Of a stretch of DNA of 64,000 bases, positions 11,141 through 21,787 are shown piece by piece. The notes beneath the pieces were generated by a model. It was not told the DNA's origin. It worked only from the letters and a program-made list of their open reading frames with translations, and did no database searches. Each line of letters begins with the position of its first letter. The first letter of the stretch is position 1. The translations under genes were made by a program, and so were the position numbers. The DNA comes from Saposhnikovia divaricata (Eukaryota; Streptophyta; Magnoliopsida; Apiales; Apiaceae). Location: the NCBI GenBank assembly GCA_036435485.1, contig CM071600.1, forward strand, positions 50,465,546 through 50,529,545, written 5' to 3'.

Positions 11141-12134
11141 TGTAATAACCGCGAATTTTCGAATTAATTTTCTACTTAATGTTTAAATTTTATTTAAGAG
11201 CGATGCACTAGTATATTTTTAGTTAGCGCGTTTTGTAATTTTTAAAATTTTAGATATTCGTATCATATTTAATTTTCTATATTTGTCTAGTATTTATTAA
11301 AAATTAGGAAATTTAGAGAAATAGAATTTTAATTTTGGGTCGTATTTATTTTATGAAACGAAATTAGAGTATCGTTTAATTAGCCAGCACGGGAGAAACG
11401 AGATCTTTTCACCAAACATTTCACTAATATAAACATAATCATTATTATTTTTTTCAGCATTTATTTTGTCTCCCACAAATCATTCCTTTTTAATTTAATA
11501 AATAAAAGGTATTAGGTATCATCATTATTAGGATAGGGGTGTATATTTTTATAAAACAAACAGCCGGGCCTTTTATTTATATAAACAGAACACAAAACAC
11601 AGAGTAGTCCACTTCTTGTTTTTCTCTGTAAAACACCAAGTGTTTTTTTTTCTTTAACAAACAGTCGACCAAACATATATACACAAAAACAAGCAGAGTA
11701 TACAGGTAGTTTTATTTTTCTGACTATTTTCGTTCTTTACTTTTCATTTTCATGTACTGATTTTGTTCGAGTTGTGGTGGTGTTGCCGGAAATTGGGGAG
11801 AGGGATTGAGAGAGAGATTGGGTCGCAGAGAGAGATTTCCGAGGGAGATTGATGTTGTGTTGATGTCAAAAACAAAGGAGAAGGAGGAGGAGTGTTGCTG
11901 GGTTGTTGTCGAAAAGAAGGGAGGTGAGGTGTGTGGTGTCGAGTAGTGGTGGTTAGAGAAGAACCGAGAGAGAGAGAGAGGTGCGAGATGAGAGGATGAG
12001 CGAGAGAGGCAGAGAGAGATTGTGACGGGGTGAGAGGAAGGGAGTAATCGGGAGAGATGAGGGGGAGGAAGTGAGATTGAGGGGAAGAACGGAGAACGGG
12101 GAAGAGACGAGAGAGAGTGGAGGAGGGAGAGAAC

Positions 12135-12135
<1 letters not shown>

Positions 12136-12167
<32 letters not shown>
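12136..12167. repeat. (GA)n microsatellite
   Basis: A pure GA run inside a longer purine-rich stretch (11,800-12,190). The long open frame on the opposite strand here comes from this low-complexity sequence. Confidence 0.9.
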
Positions 12168-12169
<2 letters not shown>

Positions 12170-12290
12170 GGAGGCGAGAGAGATTGCAGGGGAGATGGAG
12201 GCGCGTGGTGGCGGTGAGGCGGGTGGGCCCCACGCGCCGTCCTAGAAAATTATTTTTTTGTCTGAAACTGTTTTACGGAGGAATAAAAAA

Positions 12291-12291
12291 C

Positions 12292-12373
<82 letters not shown>

Positions 12374-12378
12374 TAATA

Positions 12379-12428
<50 letters not shown>
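12291..12428. repeat. (AAT)n microsatellite
   Basis: About 45 trinucleotide units of AAT/ATA, with a few AATG interruptions near 12,380-12,392. Confidence 0.95.
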
Positions 12429-12429
<1 letters not shown>

Positions 12430-13347
12430 TAAAAAGAGGTTTAATATTTTAAAATTTGGTTTAAATAATTGAGATATTATTTTTAAAATTTTGAGAAATA
12501 AAAAGGAGTTATAAAATTTGTTTATTATTTTAAAATTGTGAGAAATAAAAAGAGTTTAATAAAATGGATTAATTACTAGTTTGTTAAAAAGAGTTATTTT
12601 GTGATTTTTGGACGAAAATTAGAGATTTATTAATTTGTCGATAAAAAGAGAAATTTTTTGAATAAATACGATTAAAAAGCGGTATTATTTTAGAAGGTTT
12701 ATATTTATCGTTTCCGGATTATTTTAATTAACTGGATCGAGTCAGATTATTTTAGAGATTAAAATCGGTGTAATATTTAATTATTTACGAGATTAAAAAA
12801 TATAGTATTGTCGTTAATTTCCGTAACCCTATTTTCGTTTTAAGTCGGATTAACAGATAATTAAAAATAGGATTTATTTTTGAGATTTAATTCCTGAGTT
12901 CGAAGAAGAGATTTATTTACCCGGGAATTATTTTCCGTTAATTACCGTAGAGATTTTCGAGAGATATTTTATTATTATATTTAAATATTATATTATCGGT
13001 TGATAAATATTTTATTTTTGACGAATTGCTCACGTATTTCTGGTTGCCGTTTTTAGAGAAAAAATTCTGAGCCGTAGACCGAAGCTGAGTTCACGGGTAG
13101 AGTACAAATTTTATCTACACTTATTTGCACTTCGAGATCGAGGCAAGTACCTTCTAACCCTCACTCCTTCTGAAATATTTATTATTCTGTTAAAATTATG
13201 TTTTGAATTGCCAGTTCATTATAAAATATCCTGTTTATCATAATATTGATTTAGAAAATTTTAGAGATTTTCCCAAAATTTCGATAAATTGATAGAACGT
13301 AATTTGATTGAAATCCAGGGTATCTTAATTGTTTCGAGATGACCCTT

Positions 13348-13602
13348 AAATATTATTCAGTTATAACTACGCTCATATATCGAGGTAGTTAGATTTTATT
13401 GACTTTAATCGGATCTATTGTTCAGATCCGATAAATGTTGTTTCAATATTCAAATTTTATTCATTGTTCGAATCAAAATAGTTGCATTCAGAATAGTGAA
13501 TAGAAGAATAGTACCTAACTACCCGTGAACAATAGATCCGATTAAAGTCAATAAAATCTAACTACCTCGATATATGAGCGTAGTTATAACTGAATAATAT
13601 TT
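13348..13602. repeat. 77-bp perfect inverted repeat with 101-bp spacer
   Basis: The arm at 13,348-13,424 is the exact reverse complement of 13,526-13,602. Both arms contain CTACCTCGATATATGAGCGT (one as its complement). A third, partial copy (TATAACTGAATAATATT and ACTACCTCGATATATGG) follows at about 13,608-13,645. The left arm also ends in a small hairpin, CGGATCT...AGATCCG. No coding content. Confidence 0.92.
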
Positions 13603-13724
13603 TAATTTTTATAACTGAATAATATTAATAACTACCTCGATATATGGCAGTGGGGCCCACAAAAAATTTTAATTTTTTTTTGCATTTAAAAAAAATTAAA
13701 AAAAATTTAATTTTTTTAAAAAAT

Positions 13725-13885
13725 GCCACGTCATCACTGCTGACGTGGTGCCACGTCAGCATGCCACGTCACCAGTGACGTCATTACTGCTGACGCCCTC
13801 ATGCCACGTCAGCATGCCATGTCGGCAATGATGACGTAGCATGATGACGCCATCAGTGATGACGTGGCACTGCCACGTCAGCATT
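13725..13885. repeat. Cluster of nine ACGT-core boxes (CCACGTCA / TGACGTGG)
   Basis: In about 160 bp the GCCACGTCA/TGACGTGGC motif or its complement occurs nine times, including a palindromic TGACGTCA. Three further copies have lost one base of the core (TGACGCC, CATGTCGG). Flanking sequence is T/A homopolymer-rich, so this looks like the subrepeat region of a non-autonomous transposon. The motifs are also consensus plant bZIP sites. Confidence 0.85.
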
Positions 13886-14046
13886 CTAGATTTTAGTTTT
13901 TTTTTAAGAAAAAATGTTAAATTAGTTCTACTATAGAACCATAGGGGGGTCTCCACGGTTCTCCATGTAAGAGGGGTCTCCATGGAACAATGACCTACAT
14001 ATATAATTTTATCACATAAAACAATACTCTACAACAATTGATGTGT

Positions 14047-14151
14047 AACAAACCCTAATTTACCCAAATTGAAGCAGTATTAACCCAGAAAAGGCTTACA
14101 AACCCTAATTTACCCAAATTGAAGTTGTATTGAACCCAGAAAAGGCTTTAC
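14047..14151. repeat. ~52-bp tandem duplication
   Basis: ACAAACCCTAATTTACCCAA ... CCCAGAAAAGGCTT occurs twice head to tail with minor changes. Non-coding. It borders the split Stowaway MITE that starts at 14,160. Confidence 0.85.
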
Positions 14152-14374
14152 AACATAATATTCCCTCTGTCTCATATTAAGTTTCTTGTTTTGACTTATT
14201 TTACTATTCATTATAAGCGATTAACTACTAATTTACGCATAATTTATAAGACAAAATATTGTCATTAGTGATTTTATTTGATTCGTATTTTTGAGTACTT
14301 TAATACAGTGAAGTTTTTAAATTTAATACTAATACAAAATTAAAGATATTAACGATTAAAAGTGTGCGTTGACA

Positions 14375-15039
14375 TACTTTTAAAAGAGGTGCTCTCTTCT
14401 TTATTTAGTACTTGTACTAGAGAGAAGCTGCCTTTGGTGTTCATGCAGCAGCGACAAATTTACTAAATGATTGGAAGAAAAGCCAAATAGAGAAGCTAAG
14501 GCACAGACCTGTAATAAGCCAGAGTTCATGACAGTGGTCACCACCTCCATGTGGATGGCTGAAAGTTAACATCGATGCAGCAACGTTTGCAGCAATGGAC
14601 AGGGTAGGGGTAAGCTGTGTGATCAGGAATTAAGGTGCAGATATCTTTTGTGACAGGGCTCATAGGATATCAGCACAGTTGCAACCAAGGGAGGCAGAAG
14701 CAGTAGGGCTTAAGGAAGCTCTTTCATGGGCTAAAGAACTAGGTTTTAAAAAGTGTATATTCGAGACAGATGCCATAAATTCTAGCTGATGCTTGTAATG
14801 GGGGGAAAGGTCGATCGTTTTTTCACACAATTGTTCTAGATTGTGTCGAGTTGTTTAAGCACTTTGATCATGTGCTAGATAAATATGTTCATAGGTCTGC
14901 GAATGTTGTAGCTCATACACTAGCGAGAGTTACTCATTCCATGTCAGACTTCCAGGAGTGGTTTGATATAGCTCTGGATATTATTTCTGATGTATTACTT
15001 ATTGATTCGATTTAATGAAAGTACATTATTATTTCAAAA
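14375..15039 (+). mobile_element. 5'-truncated LINE 3' end with target duplication
   Basis: Flanked by AAAAGTGTGCGTTGACA (14,358-14,374) and AAAAGTGTGCGTTGGCA (15,040-15,056), a 17-bp duplication with one mismatch. It ends in a short A tail after ATTATTTC. The size, 5' truncation, A-tail and target duplication fit LINE retrotransposition into the MITE. Confidence 0.75.
14540..15015 (+). pseudogene. RNase H-like domain of the LINE (decayed)
   Basis: The translated sequence shows the plant LINE RNase H order: PPPCGWLKVNIDAA, a GVSCVIRN strand, REAEAVGLKEALSWAKELG, an ETDA strand, and C-terminal RSANVVAHTLARVTH before a stop at about 15,013-15,015. There is a TAA in the GVSCVIRN strand (about 14,630) and further disruption near 14,785. 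No reverse transcriptase part remains. Confidence 0.65.
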
Positions 15040-15132
15040 AAAAGTGTGCGTTGGCAAACGTGTCCAGTTCAAACAGGAAAACTATTTAGAGACGGAGGGA
15101 GTATAAATAGGTGATGTGGAAAGAGAGAGAGG

Positions 15133-15133
<1 letters not shown>

Positions 15134-15180
<47 letters not shown>
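15134..15180. repeat. (GA)n microsatellite
   Basis: A pure GA run of about 23 units directly after the Stowaway MITE. Confidence 0.95.
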
Positions 15181-15184
<4 letters not shown>

Positions 15185-15295
15185 GCTTATTTGGGTATGA
15201 GGAGATAATTATCACGATTAGAGGAGGAGAGAGACTATTGTATATTTGTATTGTGCTCAGGGGTGGTGCTCCAAAAACAATTTGCTTTACGTCTC

Positions 15296-15700
15296 CAACT
15301 ATACTATTATATTAAAGCTATTATATTAAAATCGAAAGATTGAAAGATTGTCATTTTGCTTTTCGGTTTGGTTATTCAAATTATTAAAATAAATAATAAC
15401 ATAATATAATTAATGGTAACTATCTGATTGCCTTTTTTCTGTTTACTTTTAGTTAAAGATATTACCTTTTATAAAGACCTAAAAATATCAATTGTAACAT
15501 ATCTTATCTTTCGACCGTTAATATTTCCTTTATAACGTTACCTTCTTGATTTAAAACTAATCCTACAATCATTAATATATACGGGAAAATATGACACCAT
15601 ATTTTCTAATTATTAATAAATATCTTACATAATTATAATATTAAATAAAATTTATAACATAAGAAAGCAAACCCGTGCATCGCACGGACATTGAAAATTT
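15296..15700. mobile_element. Helitron-like fragment
   Basis: CTATACTATTATATTAAAGC near 15,298 resembles plant Helitron 5' ends, and ACCCGTGCATCGCACGG near 15,671-15,687 resembles the GC hairpin close to plant Helitron 3' ends. The terminal CTAG is not seen. Sequence at 15,357-15,530 is repeated in diverged form at 15,703-15,870. Weak call. Confidence 0.35.
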
Positions 15701-16031
15701 GTCGGTTCAATTTTCGGCAAGGCTACTCTAATTATTAAAATAAATTATAAAATAATATAATTAACGATAATTAGCCAATTGCTTTTTAATTAAAAGACGT
15801 TTAATTTTAGTTGATGTTATTATCTTTTATAAACATATAAATATTGTATCTTTCAATGAATAATATTTTTTCTAATTAAAACACGTTAACTTTTAATTTA
15901 AAACATAATCTTGCAATAATTAATATATACCCAAAGATATCTCACCATATCATCTCATCATTAATAAAATATAATAGAAATTCGTATAAAACAAATAATG
16001 ACCGTTAGATTCTAGTAAAAAATCAGAATCG

Positions 16032-16033
<2 letters not shown>

Positions 16034-16078
<45 letters not shown>
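16034..16078. repeat. (TA)n microsatellite
   Basis: A pure TA run of about 22 units. Confidence 0.95.
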
Positions 16079-16081
<3 letters not shown>

Positions 16082-16145
16082 CATAATTAACCCCACTTAT
16101 GCATAAATTTAAATTATCGGATGAAACGAGCTATTGTTATTGAAA

Positions 16146-17035
16146 TCTATACTATTATATAAAAGCCGAAACATTAAAAGTTTGGTCGGTCGGTTGGTCA
16201 GTACGGTACCTGTTGATTTTACTTACTTACCCTTACTCAATTATAGATAAAATCCATCATAAACAAATTACCTTTTCTATTTTTCAATAACTAAATAATT
16301 TCCTTTTATAGTTTTTATCTAACTAAAATTTCTCCATTTTTAAAAACACTACGAGCAATTTTTTTTAATAAAATAAAATAATTATATTATAATTACTATT
16401 AACTAATCAATTACCTTTTTCAGCCAAAACACGTTACCTTTTCTCTTTTCTCTCTAACTAAAATCTCTCTTTTTCCAATTATATCATGGACGGTTACCTT
16501 TTTCAGCCAAAACACGATACCTTTTTTCTTTTCTCTTACTAAAACCTCTCTTTTTCTAATTATATCTCCGGCGTTACTATTTTATAAAAATAAAATAATA
16601 ATATCATAATACTAATAATTAACCGATTACCTTTTCAGCTAAAACGTATCATCTTTTCAAGTTTTTTCTAATTAAATTCCCTTTTTTTCTAGAAATATCA
16701 CGGACGACATTAATTTCTCATTTTCTAAAATCTATGAGTAATTTTATTTAGTAAAATAACATAATTAAATTATAATTACTATAAACTAATCAATTATCTT
16801 TTTCACATAAATTATATCATCTTTTTAATTTTCACGTTACCTTTCTATTTTCTCTAACTAAAATCTCTCTTTTTCCAATTATATCACGGACGGTTCTATT
16901 TAATACAATAAACTAATAATATTGTAATATTAATAATTAACCGATTACCTTTTTCAGCTAAAACGTATCACCTTTTCTATATTTTCTAACTAAAATCCCT
17001 CTTTTAATAGAAACATCACGAACAATAATCAATTA
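16146..17035. repeat. Second Helitron-like start followed by a diverged tandem array
   Basis: TCTATACTATTATATAAAAG at about 16,146 matches a typical plant Helitron 5' end. It is followed by repeated blocks. TTACCTTTTTCAGC(C/T)AAAAC occurs near 16,411, 16,493, 16,628 and 16,945, with a degraded copy near 16,791; each is followed by TAACTAAAAT(C/T)TCTC and an AT-rich spacer. No Rep/helicase coding sequence. Confidence 0.45.
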
Positions 17036-17080
17036 TCCGGAGAGAGCTAGAAAGAGAGAAGGTGGCACAGTAAAGCACCC

Positions 17081-17493
17081 ATAACTTGAAGTTACCGGTG
17101 ACAGCCGTAACTTGAAGTTACGTGTGACAATATAGACAAAATGAGAGTGTTATATGTGATTTTAGTTACCAAGTGCATCAGTTAGAGTTTCGGCGCCGTG
17201 GCGAACTTGACTCCTCCTTGTCTATTAATGGGTCTATATGTCTTTCTATCTTTGTATATGTCTTTCTATCTTTGGGTATTTGTTCCTCTCTAAAGCATAT
17301 ATACGTGTATGTACTCTATTACGGTAGATTTACAAAGATCAGTCACCATAACATGGCACGAAGAATAGTCAAAAATCATAAATATCAAGTTCAAAACCAA
17401 GTATGTTTTTGAAGTGCACAGTGCAACATCCGTAACTTGAAGTTACGGGGGTATCCATAACTTGAAGTTACGGTACCCGTAACTTGAAGTTAC
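17081..17493 (+). repeat. Five copies of the near-palindrome GTAACTTGAAGTTAC in two clusters
   Basis: Copies at 17,081-17,095 (AT start), 17,107-17,121, 17,432-17,446, 17,457-17,471 (AT start) and 17,479-17,493. Each has 7-bp arms around one central base and is usually extended by CCG/CGG. Start-to-start spacing inside clusters is 26, 25 and 22 bp. No family recognised. Confidence 0.9.
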
Positions 17494-17662
17494 GGGTGGC
17501 AACCATCCCTTAATTTTAGTCGGATTATTATCTTTGAAGAAGACAATGAAAAGTGGTTTCTCGAAGTTAGGAGTCTGTTGGAGATCGTTTTCAGTTCAAT
17601 CTCCTCAAATTTTAATTTAAGAGCATGCATAGGGAGCTTCTTGGAGTTGCTCTAAACCTATA

Positions 17663-18254
17663 TGTTAAGTTAGGGGACTTACACAATTCGAGATTCACAA
17701 ATACCAATGTAGAGCACACACACAACCAATAGATTAGTTGACAAGATCCACCAAAACGCGGTCAAACACTGTTCAAGTATCACTTATACTTCTATCATCA
17801 ATTAGTAAAAGCAAAATAAGAACACTAAACAATATTTGACGTGGAAACACCCATGCCCCAAAACCATATTATTAATCAAAATAGTTATCAATAATACATC
17901 AAAACAACAATACCTTAATAGTGTCCCAAACCCGATACTTGAGCCAACAATGCTCAAGCATCTCCCAAACAATACCTAAGACTACATCTTTTAAGTATTC
18001 ACCACATCAAACAAATACAATACGACTATGTATATATAGTCATCCAAAACTTAGCCACCAAGACTTACCATACTTGTTCTACAAGTCTTACCATACTTGT
18101 TATACAAATCTTTCAATTCTTGGCACATAATTACCCAGCTTAGTGATCAAGACATACCATATATAATAATTGTCTACACATACAATTATTATCTTACCCA
18201 TATATATCTTGGACCATCTAAGTCCATAACATCATATTGGGTTGAAACCCAACA
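17663..18254 (-). mobile_element. Solo LTR (TGTTGGGTTTCAACCC family) with CTATA target duplication
   Basis: On the minus strand it begins TGTTGGGTTTCAACCCAATA and ends in TTAACA. CTATA directly abuts both ends (17,658-17,662 and 18,255-18,259), proving the borders. It is the same family as the LTRs of the TRIM-like element at 24.3-25.9 kb, but longer because of an AT-rich stretch near 18,160-18,220. No internal region or second LTR nearby, so it is the product of LTR-LTR recombination. Confidence 0.88.
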
Positions 18255-18259
18255 CTATA

Positions 18260-20640
18260 TCCCATTTTGGGGTTTCTAACATGGATGACATTTTGACAAA
18301 ATTTAACGTTTTTGCCTAAATTATGAGATTGAGATTGGGGTTGGGGTTGGGGTTGCTCCAATGACGGATATAGATATTTGTAAACTGAAATATATAGAAT
18401 CTCCATAATTGAATAGCATCGGGTCAAAAAAATATATTAATTTAATGAAATTATTTTTTATGGAAAATAAATATATTACCCAATTATTAATGAATAAATA
18501 TTTATTTATTTAAACAATAATTTTAAATTCTTTCTTATGATTATAGTATTTTAAAATTTAATGTACAAATATAATTATAGCACAATAGCTACAAATTTTA
18601 AAAATTCTATCATATATAATTTTCATCATCGTCAGTAATATGAATACGTTTATTAAATATATATTAAATTTGGAAACTATTTTCATGTACTTGAGATGAT
18701 TTATAAATTATAAGATTATATGTATGATATACTTATATTCTATAAGAATATATATGTATATAAATATTTTTTAACAGTTGAAATATATTATAAAAAAATT
18801 GTTTAAAATTTAGTGAATATTCATATATAATTACATGGGATTTATAAAGACTTTTAAAAAAATTATTCATTTAACAAAATTTTTAATATATTACATTATC
18901 CCAAATTGGGATGAATTTTTTTTATTTATTTAACAAAATTATTCATTTATTGAACATTTATTTTCGAAGTTATACTATAAAAATAATAATGTATAGTGAA
19001 CATATACAAACAAGTAGAGTATATATGTCAAAATTTATTTAAGAATTCAAGAGTGTAAACAGTTGATAAGATAATCGTTGTGCCACTTGGCGTTATTTAT
19101 CTTCCTTCTTTTCACTGGATTTATTTTTGGACTTTTTTTTATAAATAATTAAACCCATAATTTTTTGCAAATTTGTTTTAAAAAAATTGTAAAAATAACA
19201 TCTTATTTAAAAAAAATACAATTTACAACCAGATGCAACCAAATCAATCAAATGCAACTATTAGCAATAACATATGCAACCTACTACACAACCAATTTTG
19301 CATCTAATTACAAACCATATTTTTGCAAATAAGATAGCATTTTTGTAAATTATTTTTTTTAAAAAAATGTTTTCAAAATATTTTGAAAAAATGATAAAAT
19401 TATAAAAAAATATTTTTGATCTATTTTTCTGCTTCAACTTTGGCATCCACGGGGTGACATTGACGATTGATGCGTTAACCTGACAATATGAAAATCTGTG
19501 TCATCTACTTTCTTGACATGTATTTAAATAGTATAAAATTCTTACGACACAAATTCAGAGAATACATGATCACACTTCATGTATTTTTCATGTATGTCAT
19601 GTTTTCTAAATATGTTCAATTTTGTAATTTGAAAACTAATATAAGTAGTACTGATAGCAGTCATGCCAATTTTGTATTTTATTGTGAATCATTGAATAAA
19701 ATCTGAATGTTCAATAGGTGTTGTTAATTAAGATTACTTTTCAGAACATTTATAATTGTAAACTTTTTTTCCAATTATTCAAAAATAATGCATCCATTTA
19801 GCTAGATCTTCAACAATATTCAAGGTAAAATCTAAATACCCTTTAAGATGTTGCATTCTAAGTTATCAATTAAACTATATATTATAATTTAATAATTTTA
19901 TTGCATTATATATTATTTTGTTTTGAATATTTCAATCTATCGCTAATATTAATTTTGTACACATGTTTAAATAATTTTCACATACAATATAAAAATTTAT
20001 TGTTTTTGCTACTAAATTATGAAACACATTTATTTTTAAATGACATGGATTTGACTAATCGATGATAATATTCTTTTTTATAAAATATTATTGACAATCA
20101 TAACTTAAAGTATCATATTTTGTTACACGAACCTTTGTACATAAAAAATTTATATTATCTTCGTCTTCTATGATATATAAGTTTCGTAAATCATTTTTTA
20201 TACATGATCCTGTATATAATTTTTTTTGAGTTACCTTTATAAATAACACAACATATAATATATATGATCCTTTTTTGTCAAATGTCATATTTTAAATCAA
20301 ACATTAGTTAATTTGTATGTAAACCGTAATGTGTCATTTTTACAATTCGTTTTTTCAAGGCCAAATATTTTTACTACCCGAAAAATTTGACTGATAAATT
20401 ATTGCATCTTATGTAATAACATATAATTTTCATATTACGCTAACACCTCAATATTTTCATTCTAATAGATTGTTGGATAGTATCCATAATATTAATTATA
20501 ATATCACTTTATAACTCAATTATATATTTTATGTAGTTCTTTAATCAATAAATGAAAACCAATAAAAAGTCCAAATCTCATTTAAAACCCAATAATATTT
20601 AATCAATAGTATTTCATATATCATACACATACATATTGTG
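18260..20640. other. AT-rich sequence without recognisable gene
   Basis: Only short chance ORFs. It holds a GGGGTT triple run near 18,336-18,353 and long A/T-rich tracts. No terminal repeats or RNA genes could be supported. Confidence 0.5.
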
Positions 20641-20654
20641 TGTATGATCTAAAA

Positions 20655-20840
20655 CACTTGTGAAAGTGTGGCCTAGTGGTATGTAGATGAACAAGTTAAA
20701 TTGATGGTCCAAGTTTGATTCCCATTAAAAACGAATTTTTATATATAAACAACAATAAAGGGATAAATTAGTCGTTTTAAATGATGAATAAAAGATCTCA
20801 TGAATTTTGAGTCTTGTTGGTAAATAGTTTTACAATCAAT
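20655..20840 (+). mobile_element. tRNA-derived SINE-like copy 1
   Basis: A Pol III A-box TGGCCTAGTGG (20,669-20,679) and B-box-like AGTTTGATTCC (20,712-20,722) at tRNA-like spacing are followed by a body with GGGATAAATTAGT. A similar copy lies about 320 bp downstream. No poly(A) or target duplication was fixed. Confidence 0.55.
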
Positions 20841-20979
20841 TAACCTTACATATTTATTTTGCATGTTGTTTTAACGAAGAAGTTATGTATTTTTTTGTTT
20901 AAAAAAGTACATATGTTCCAACTATTTGTCATTCAAGTCGCATAAACGCATTCACATATTATGTGTTAGATTTGACACA

Positions 20980-21170
20980 AATGAATGGATAGCCTAGTGG
21001 TATGATTATCTACAATTTTGTTGGATGACCCAAGTTCAAATCCCAGGAACCACAACTTTAAAAAAAATGATAATAGAGGGATAAATTAGTAATTTCAGGA
21101 GCTGAGGGGTAAGTCGGACATTTTAAATACAATAAAAAGTCACATGAATTTTATCTTGTGTTGGTGGTCT
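20980..21170 (+). mobile_element. tRNA-derived SINE-like copy 2
   Basis: A-box TAGCCTAGTGG (20,990-21,000) and B-box AGTTCAAATCC (21,033-21,043), then GGGATAAATTAGTAATTT as in copy 1. Same strand as copy 1; borders approximate. Confidence 0.55.
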
Positions 21171-21787
21171 GAAGCGAATCTTTAGCGGAATATTAACAAA
21201 TTTTTTTTTACCATTCTCATAAAATAAAAAGATGTATTTCATTTAAAATTGAAAAATCGAATTTAAGAATGGGATGTCAAAGATCATCAAGTTAGTATAC
21301 ATATCAGAAATACTACTATTTCTAAAATTAACGTATAATTTGGAACTTTTGACACTAATTTTAAATTTCAATAGAATACATTTAATATTTTGCTCAATAT
21401 TTTATTATACATTCTCAGTAAGTAGAAGGGAAAATTAAATAATAGGTTCCTGAACTATACGTATTTTATTGTCTAGGTCCCTGAATAAAAATTCCGTATT
21501 TTGGGTCCCTAAACTATTTTTCTTCTTATTTTTATTCGCTTTATGTCTCACAACTTAGTAAAAACTGCCAGGTGATCCATCACTACTGATCGCGGTAGAA
21601 CCTCTCTAAACAGCCTCTTAATAAAAAATTGGGGTACCGTTGCATACGACATTTTACTCAAATCCTGATTTGAAGGAGCCTTATGCTTTGAGTACGACAT
21701 TTTACTCGAAAATTTTCTTTACTACTGCATTTTGATAATCTCATACCATTTATAAATCTCTTCTTCTACTCATTTGCAACAATCAAA

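Larger units (their letters stand above)
11141..13340 (+). mobile_element. Ty3/gypsy LTR-like remnant
   Basis: The segment begins TGTAATAACCGCGAATTTTC, resembling plant gypsy LTR starts (TGTAACGCCC... style, as in the large element at 33.6 kb), exactly where copia homology stops. It contains a TATA-like TTATATAAACAGAAC near 11,576-11,590 followed by a leader-like stretch, GA-rich and AAT microsatellites, and a 'GAGATCGAGGCAAGTACCTT' phrase near 13,135. That phrase is also present, in variant form, in the LTRs of the 33.6-kb element. No 3' border or target duplication could be fixed. Confidence 0.45.
14160..15101 (-). mobile_element. Stowaway-type MITE split by a LINE insertion
   Basis: The left TIR TTCCCTCTGTCTC (14,161) and right TIR GAGACGGAGGGAG (about 15,089-15,101) are flanked by TA. 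Inner sequence such as ATATTAACGATTAAAAGTGT is the reverse complement of the MITE at 6,890-7,143, so both belong to one family. The element is interrupted between 14,375 and 15,039. Confidence 0.8.

Noticed and set aside
11724..12233. 169-codon minus-strand frame rich in Ser/Leu/Pro
   Set aside because: It is a translation of GA-rich low-complexity DNA in a gypsy-LTR-like region; no domain.
12184..12432. Poly-Asn/Ile frame
   Set aside because: Translation of the (AAT)n microsatellite.
13756..13983. Minus-strand 75-codon frame
   Set aside because: Lies across the ACGT-box cluster and is explained by repeat content; no protein-like features.
17173..17412. 79-codon frame between the near-palindrome clusters
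   Set aside because: Considered as an ORF bracketed by binding sites, but the composition and the lack of any motif give no support.
17081..17493. CRISPR-like array reading of the GTAACTTGAAGTTAC repeats
   Set aside because: Plant nuclear DNA, five short repeats with irregular spacing and no Cas genes.
18330..18355. G-quadruplex at the GGGGTT run
   Set aside because: Only three full GGGG runs in a row; too weak to report as a feature.
20669..21043. Genuine tRNA genes at the Pol III boxes
   Set aside because: A and B boxes are present, but no cloverleaf with acceptor stem or anticodon arm could be drawn; a SINE-like origin fits better.
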